NCBI GenBank assembly: GCA_029268615.1
Contig: JAQWNM010000007.1
Coordinates: 1 to 64,000, forward strand
DNA from: SAR86 cluster bacterium
GTDB lineage: Bacteria; Pseudomonadota; Gammaproteobacteria; Magnimaribacterales; Magnimaribacteraceae
Direction: 5' to 3'
DNA: 64,000 bases
The notes under the pieces are model-generated. The model was not told the origin of the DNA. It saw only the letters and a program-made list of their open reading frames with translations, and did not search any database. Shown here one piece after another: positions 59,185-64,000 of the stretch. The position numbers were made by a program, and so were the translations under genes. Within the stretch, counting starts at the first letter, position 1, and the number at the start of each line of letters is the position of its first letter.

Positions 59185-59993
59185 CTAAGAAGTAAGTTAA
59201 GTGCCATGATTATAATCAATAAAGAAAAAGTTCTCCTCAAAGCTTTTTGATTAACACCTATAGCAATATTTGCTCCGATTGGAGCTGTGATCATACTTAC
59301 TAAACCTATGACACAAGCCGCAGGCAAATAAACAAATCCTATTGTATATTCAGGAAGTTCCATATCTTGAAATCCTACAATCATATATGAAACAGAGCCG
59401 GCCATGGCTATTGGAAAACCGCAAACAGCAGAGGTTCCGATAGATTTTTTCATGCCAAGGCCTCTATGGAAGAAATAAGGAACAGAGAATATTCCTCCAC
59501 CAATGCCGAAAACTCCAGACAACCAGCCTATGAAACCCCCGACTACTACGGGACCAACCTTGTTTGTATTTGGAGATGCATCAGGAGGTGGAAATTGAAA
59601 CATCATTTGAAGAGCTGTTGCAATTAAGAATAGGGATACTAGATTTTTTAAAGTTTCACTTTCTAAGTAGCTTGCTGTGACACCTCCTAAGGCAGAGCCA
59701 ATAATTATTCCAGGTACTACTATTTTTATTAGATCCCATTGGACATTGAGGTTTCTACTATGAGCTAAACTAGAAGAAATAGAACTAAAAACTATTACAC
59801 CTAACGAAGTTCCTAGAACTAGATGGGCAATGATTAAAGAGGAAATTTCCAAGTAACCAAAGATATAAAATAAAGCTGGAATAATAACTATTCCACCTCC
59901 AATACCAAAGAGTCCAGCTAAAATACCTGAGATAGATCCCAGTAAAAGATATAATATAATTTCAATCACAGTAGAAATTACATTATCCAGCAT
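59181..59993 (-). CDS. TSUP family (TauE/SafE) permease
   Basis: A 270-residue permease with two homologous halves. LLGSISGILAGLFGIGGGIVIIPALF and GFIGWLSGVFGIGGGIFSVPYFFHRGLGMKKSIGTSAVCGFPIAMAG carry the repeated glycine-rich signature. Family members export or import sulfite, sulfoacetate or related anions; the substrate is unknown. First of the reverse run with the symporter and lgt; 31 bases separate its start from the divergent NRDE gene. Confidence 0.88.
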   Translation of the reverse strand: MLDNVISTVIEIILYLLLGSISGILAGLFGIGGGIVIIPALFYIFGYLEISSLIIAHLVLGTSLGVIVFSSISSSLAHSRNLNVQWDLIKIVVPGIIIGSALGGVTASYLESETLKNLVSLFLIATALQMMFQFPPPDASPNTNKVGPVVVGGFIGWLSGVFGIGGGIFSVPYFFHRGLGMKKSIGTSAVCGFPIAMAGSVSYMIVGFQDMELPEYTIGFVYLPAACVIGLVSMITAPIGANIAIGVNQKALRRTFSLLIIIMALNLLLR

Positions 59994-60024
59994 TAAAGCT
60001 CGTCTATAAACTTATATTTACATT

Positions 60025-60777
60025 ATGTGCTTAGTTGTCTTTAGTTTTGAACCCCCCACTGATCATAAGTTTGTTTTATTTGCTAATCGGGATGAGTTTT
60101 ATGAAAGACAGGCAAGTCCAATGCAATGGTGGAAAGATAACCATGAAATATTGGCTGGAAAAGATATAAGTTCAGGAGGAACTTGGTTGGGTATAGGAAA
60201 AGATGGAAGATTTGGTGCTATTACTAATTATAAAGAACCAGTGAATAAAGAAAAAAATATAGTATCAAGAGGTTTACTCATTAAGGAGTATTTAGAAAAT
60301 CCTGGATTTAACGCATTAGCTTATTTTGATCAAATTGATGGAAACAGTTATTCTGGATTTAGCCTAATCTTAGGAGATAAGAGTGGGGTTCATTATTTTT
60401 CTAATCGATCATCTGCAGTAACTAGTCTTATTAGCGGAACTCATGCTCTATCAAATATCCTTTTAAATTCAGAAGAATCTAAAGCTAATAGTGTAAAAAA
60501 GGACTTTAATAAAAGTAAAGAATCTATTAAAGATCATTCAGGATATATTGAATTTATGTTTCATGATAAAGGCAACATAGAGGAAGAGAACTCATCTTAC
60601 TTAACTCCATCAATAGGGGAGATACCATATAGGTTTATTACCTCTAAATCGTATGGCACACGTTGCACAACTGTTCTAACGATAAGTAAAAATGGGTTAT
60701 ATGAAGTTTCCGAAATGAGATTTAAAGCTAGAGGAGAAAAGTGCGGAAAGTCTATTTTTTCTTTTTACCCTGAATAA
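60025..60777 (+). CDS. NRDE (TANGO2) family protein
   Basis: The 250-residue protein begins MCLVVFSFEPPTDHKFVLFANRDEFYERQASPMQWW, containing the NRDE motif and the catalytic-like second-residue cysteine of Ntn-type members. DISSGGTWLGIGKDGRFGAITNY is the next conserved block and GTRCTTVLTISKNGLYEVSEM the C-terminal one. The family is linked to haem or acyl-CoA handling in other organisms, with no settled activity. It overlaps the convergent rppH gene by 26 bases. Confidence 0.88.
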   Translation: MCLVVFSFEPPTDHKFVLFANRDEFYERQASPMQWWKDNHEILAGKDISSGGTWLGIGKDGRFGAITNYKEPVNKEKNIVSRGLLIKEYLENPGFNALAYFDQIDGNSYSGFSLILGDKSGVHYFSNRSSAVTSLISGTHALSNILLNSEESKANSVKKDFNKSKESIKDHSGYIEFMFHDKGNIEEENSSYLTPSIGEIPYRFITSKSYGTRCTTVLTISKNGLYEVSEMRFKARGEKCGKSIFSFYPE

Positions 60778-61261
60778 ACTTATTATATGCTGGAAGCAAT
60801 AGAGTTAAAGCTTTCCTGTAAAGCTCCTGTTTAAAATGAACTCCTGCATACACTGGAAACCAATAGCTGATCCATTGCCATTCATCAAATTCAATATGAT
60901 CGTGTCTTTTTAAATTAATTTTGGATTCAGAGCTTACCAATTCTGCTAGGAACCATTTCTGTTTTTGGCCTTTATAGTTAGAAGGGATATATTTTCCTAT
61001 TTTGCTGATTGGAATATCATAGTATAGCCATTCATCCAAACAGGTAATTATATTAATATCATGTGGTTCTAGTCCTACTTCTTCATATGTCTCTCTGATA
61101 ATCGCCTCTTCTGGCGTTTCGCCTTTATCTATTCCTCCCTGAGGGAATTGCCATCCTTTCTCTCTCTTTCTTTGGCACCATAAAAGCTTTCCATCTTTAT
61201 TTATTATAATAATAGCAGCATTTAATCTATATTCGTCTGTTGAACTGAAGAGTGCGGTCAA
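60752..61261 (-). CDS. rppH: RNA pyrophosphohydrolase RppH
   Basis: A 169-residue Nudix hydrolase. The Nudix box occupies residues 42-64 (GGIDKGETPEEA then RETYEEVGL). The preceding YRLNAAIIIINKDGKLLWCQRKREKGWQFPQ and the later WFLAEL match RppH, which removes pyrophosphate from the 5' end of mRNAs to start decay. The start is a TTG with AAGGAGA upstream. That site lies in a small palindrome (AAGGAG-A-CTCCTT). Confidence 0.92.
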   Translation of the reverse strand: MTALFSSTDEYRLNAAIIIINKDGKLLWCQRKREKGWQFPQGGIDKGETPEEAIIRETYEEVGLEPHDINIITCLDEWLYYDIPISKIGKYIPSNYKGQKQKWFLAELVSSESKINLKRHDHIEFDEWQWISYWFPVYAGVHFKQELYRKALTLLLPAYNKFIQGKKKK

Positions 61262-61315
61262 AGGAGTCTCCTTATATAATGTTTCTTAGAACTTAAAAAA
61301 TTGATATTTTATACT

Positions 61316-61963
61316 ATGTCATTAGTTATCTTTGATCTTGATGATACATTACTTGCTGGAGATAGTGAGACAGCATGGGCTAATTTTATGGTAAAGAACG
61401 GAATTGTAAAAGAAAAGGGTTTTGTATCGCAACTAGAAATATTTGAAAAGGCCTACAGGGAAGGCAAGTTAGATATAAATCTATATATTAAATTTTTATT
61501 AAATCCAATCAAAGGGATGTCTTTTTTAGAGGTAAAATCTCTATCAGAATTATTTGCGAAAGAAATATTTAATGACTTTACTGACAGATTAACAAATGAA
61601 TTAATTTCAAGACATTCTGAAGATCAGTGCATTATAGTTTCAGGTACTTTGGATTTTATAGTTCATGAGATCTCTAATTTAATAGGAATTGAGGAAAGTT
61701 TATCAACCTCAGCAGAATTAAAGAATGGTATCTTTACAGGAGAAATAAAAGGACTCCCCAATTTTGGAAAAGAAAAGGTTAAAAGTATTAAGGAATGGTT
61801 AAACAATAATTCAAAAATAGATGATATTGAGGTATTTGCTTATTCAGATTCTATTTATGATTTACCTCTCTTAGAATATGCAGATAAGCCTTTTGCTGTA
61901 AGTCCAGATTATGGCTTGAGAAAAATTGCACTAGAGAAAGGTTGGGAAATTATAGATAGATAA
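61316..61963 (+). CDS. HAD-IB family phosphatase (SerB-like)
   Basis: A 215-residue HAD hydrolase. The nucleophile motif IFDLDDTLLAGD is at residues 5-16, motif II is IIVSGTLDF, the motif III lysine is in FGKEKVKSIKEW, and motif IV AYSDSIYDLPLLEYA has two acidic residues. The layout matches the HAD-IB phosphoserine-phosphatase-like group found beside rppH in pseudomonads. The substrate is probably a phosphomonoester. The ATG at 61316 is preferred because homologues begin SLVIFDLD; an in-frame TTG at 61301 is less likely. Confidence 0.85.
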   Translation: MSLVIFDLDDTLLAGDSETAWANFMVKNGIVKEKGFVSQLEIFEKAYREGKLDINLYIKFLLNPIKGMSFLEVKSLSELFAKEIFNDFTDRLTNELISRHSEDQCIIVSGTLDFIVHEISNLIGIEESLSTSAELKNGIFTGEIKGLPNFGKEKVKSIKEWLNNNSKIDDIEVFAYSDSIYDLPLLEYADKPFAVSPDYGLRKIALEKGWEIIDR

Positions 61964-61969
61964 AAAAAG

Positions 61970-64000
61970 CTATTCAAAACCTTCCATTGAAGGACAGCTA
62001 CACATTAAATTTTTGTCACCATATACGTTATCAACTCTTCCGACAGGAGGCCAGTATTTATTCTCGATAAGATCTTTCATTGGGTAAGCAGCTATTTGAC
62101 GTGAATAGGGCTGATCCCAGTTATCTCTAGTAACATAGTGAGCTGTATGAGGAGAATTTTTTAACATGTTATTTTCTTCATCAAATTCACCTGATTCTAT
62201 CTTCATTATTTCTTGTCTTATAGAGATCATTGCATCGCAAAATCTATCTATTTCTTTTTTAGATTCACTTTCTGTTGGTTCAATCATTAGGGTTCCAGTA
62301 ACAGGCCAAGACATTGTTGGTGCATGGAAACCATAATCAATTAATCTTTTAGCTATATCTTCTACTTCTATATTTGCACTCTCTTTTAGAGGCCTTACAT
62401 CGATAATACATTCATGAGCTACTAAACCTGTATCACCCTTATAAAGGATTTCATAGAAATGTTGGAGTCTAGAAGCTATATAATTTGCATTGAGAATAGC
62501 AATTTGTGAGGATCTTTTTAGCCCATCTGAACCCATCATCTTAATATACATCCAACTTATAGGGAGTAAGCTAGCACTTCCCCAGTCTGTAGCTGAAACA
62601 GGACCTACTGGAGAATTAATCATATTATGATTACTTGGAAGAAAATCTACAAGTTTTTTCACAACACCGATAGGTCCAATACCAGGTCCTCCCCCTCCAT
62701 GTGGGATACAGAATGTTTTATGTAAATTAAGATGCGAAACATCCCCTCCAAATTCTCCGGGGCAACATAATCCAACCATTGCATTGAAGTTTGCTCCATC
62801 TATATAAACTAACCCTCCATATTCATGAACTAGAGAGCACACTTCTTTAACTGTTGTTTCAAAGACTCCATGAGTTGAGGGATAGGTTATCATTAAAGCT
62901 GATAGATTCTTCGAATATAATTTTGTTTTTTCTGTTAAGTCTCTTATATCTATATTGCCCTTACTATCACATTCAATAGGAATAACCTTCATTCCTACCA
63001 TTTGCGCAGAAGCAGGATTGGTACCATGGGCTGATTTTGGAATAAGGCAGATATTTCGCGCTTCATCACCGCGATTTTTGTGATATGCATCTATAGCTAA
63101 AAGGCCTGAATATTCACCCTGTGATCCAGCATTAGGCTGTAGTGAAATAGCCGAATATCCTGTAATATCCTGAAGCATAATTTCTAATTCAGAAATTAGT
63201 TGCTGATAACCTTTTATTTGTGATGACGGGGCAAGTGGATGTATTGAAGAAAATTCAGGCCAACTCACAGGTAACATTTCAGACGTGGCATTTAGCTTCA
63301 TGGTACAAGACCCAAGAGGGATCATGGCTCTATCCAAGGCTATGTCTTTATCACAAAGTTTTCTTATATATCTCATCATTTCTGTTTCAGTGTGATACTT
63401 ATTAAAAACATTATGATTAAGATATTTTGATTTTCTTATTAGGTTTCTAGGAATTGAACTCTTTATTGCATTACCTTCTTGTTTTTCGAGTGCCTTAGAA
63501 AAAAGACTTGCTATATTCTGCATATCATCATGAGTAGTTGTTTCATCAAGAGATATGCCAAGATTATCTTCATTAATTCTTCTTAGATTAATTTTGTTAG
63601 TTAAAGCTTGATTAAAGATGTCTTGTGTTTTCTTTCCAGTCTTCACCACAACAGTGTCAAAGAAAGAATCTGATTCAAGATCAAAGCCACTTTTCTTAAT
63701 ATTATTTGCTAATAATCTTGTATATAAATTTATTCTTTCTGCAATATTTTTAAGACCAGCTGCGCCATGATAGATGGCATAGAAACCAGCCATAATAGCT
63801 AAAAGAGCCTGAGCAGTGCATATATTACTAGTCGCTTTTTCTCTTCTGATATGTTGTTCACGTGTTTGCAGAGCAAGCCTATAAGCTATATTTCCATGAT
63901 TATCTATAGAAGCTCCCACAATTCTACCTGGCAATGATCTTCTATAATCTTCTTTGGTAGCCATAAAAGCTGCATGAGGTCCTCCAAATCCCATAGGTAC
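61970..64000 (-). CDS. gcvP: Glycine dehydrogenase (P protein), C-terminal ~676 residues, partial
   Basis: The frame runs through the right edge; the first codons seen ([12 protein letters not shown]) are internal to the protein, so the N-terminal third is outside. [18 protein letters not shown], then the second half with [11 protein letters not shown], the GSQGEYSGL motif and [31 protein letters not shown] (PLP lysine in HKT) and [13 protein letters not shown] are all typical GcvP. It decarboxylates glycine and loads aminomethyl on lipoylated GcvH, which depends on LipA/LipB encoded in the same window. The C-terminus is intact. Confidence 0.95.
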   Translation of the reverse strand, partial: VPMGFGGPHAAFMATKEDYRRSLPGRIVGASIDNHGNIAYRLALQTREQHIRREKATSNICTAQALLAIMAGFYAIYHGAAGLKNIAERINLYTRLLANNIKKSGFDLESDSFFDTVVVKTGKKTQDIFNQALTNKINLRRINEDNLGISLDETTTHDDMQNIASLFSKALEKQEGNAIKSSIPRNLIRKSKYLNHNVFNKYHTETEMMRYIRKLCDKDIALDRAMIPLGSCTMKLNATSEMLPVSWPEFSSIHPLAPSSQIKGYQQLISELEIMLQDITGYSAISLQPNAGSQGEYSGLLAIDAYHKNRGDEARNICLIPKSAHGTNPASAQMVGMKVIPIECDSKGNIDIRDLTEKTKLYSKNLSALMITYPSTHGVFETTVKEVCSLVHEYGGLVYIDGANFNAMVGLCCPGEFGGDVSHLNLHKTFCIPHGGGGPGIGPIGVVKKLVDFLPSNHNMINSPVGPVSATDWGSASLLPISWMYIKMMGSDGLKRSSQIAILNANYIASRLQHFYEILYKGDTGLVAHECIIDVRPLKESANIEVEDIAKRLIDYGFHAPTMSWPVTGTLMIEPTESESKKEIDRFCDAMISIRQEIMKIESGEFDEENNMLKNSPHTAHYVTRDNWDQPYSRQIAAYPMKDLIENKYWPPVGRVDNVYGDKNLMCSCPSMEGFE

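Noticed and set aside
1-64000. CRISPR array, rRNA or tRNA genes, insertion sequences with transposase, prophage
   Set aside because: No regularly spaced repeats, RNA gene-sized gaps with cloverleaf potential, or transposase/integrase coding sequences were seen.

Overview
This is AT-rich DNA, densely packed with bacterial chromosomal genes, with short intergenic gaps and many 1-4 base gene overlaps. Two blocks, rpoH-cysQ-thiS-thiG-trmB-rdgB-metW-metX-yggT-proC-yggS and folA-thyA-lgt-TSUP-rppH-HAD, resemble gene orders I remember from Pseudomonas-type Gammaproteobacteria. Together with the low GC, a TonB2-type energy system, a TRAP transporter and a SAM-II riboswitch before metX, this suggests a small-genome marine gammaproteobacterium, possibly of the SAR86 type. 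That assignment is inference; no rRNA or tRNA gene is visible.

Layout. 1-2500: the end of an amine oxidase gene, a small-protein region bracketed by imperfect ~50-base repeats, and a reverse-strand operon of small membrane proteins with an XRE regulator. 2500-8800: an accessory run of single-domain enzymes (DDN-like flavin-fold protein, cupin, two methyltransferases, two alpha/beta hydrolases, VOC and GlcG-like proteins, TPR protein). 8877-25100: a large forward-strand surface-glycan island. It holds nonulosonic acid genes (NeuB-type synthase, LegC-type aminotransferase, CMP-sugar synthetase, PtmA-like SDR, FlaA1/PseB-type dehydratase) combined with an acetamidino module (HisF2, HisH, WbuX), a deacetylase coupled to a formyltransferase, a NodU-type carbamoyltransferase, an ATP-grasp enzyme and a candidate nonulosonyltransferase. 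A 2OG-oxygenase-like protein and a MORN protein follow.

26400-38700: general metabolism and transport (MDR reductase, MazG-like protein, UvrD, TRAP transporter genes wrapped around lipBA, acyl-CoA dehydrogenase, YaaA, crotonase, CysQ) and an unrecognised 58-residue protein gene with a strong ribosome binding site. 38700-49700: core housekeeping genes, including RpoH, thiazole synthesis, TrmB, RdgB and a reverse-strand run from a membrane protein through psd, efp, argS, yggS, proC and yggT to metX-metW-rdgB. The metX promoter, SAM-II aptamer and terminator lie between yggT and metX.

49800-55100: a complete TonB2-like outer-membrane energisation operon (DUF3450, TtpC/ExbB-like, ExbB, ExbD, TonB, TPR). 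55100-64000: folA, thyA, lgt, a two-subunit sodium:solute symporter, a TSUP permease, NRDE protein, rppH, a HAD phosphatase, and the 3' part of gcvP running off the window end. The most interesting part is the glycan island. It appears to build a nonulosonic acid and decorate it by amidination, possibly N-formylation and carbamoylation, but no hydrolysing UDP-sugar 2-epimerase or N-acetyltransferase is seen in this window.
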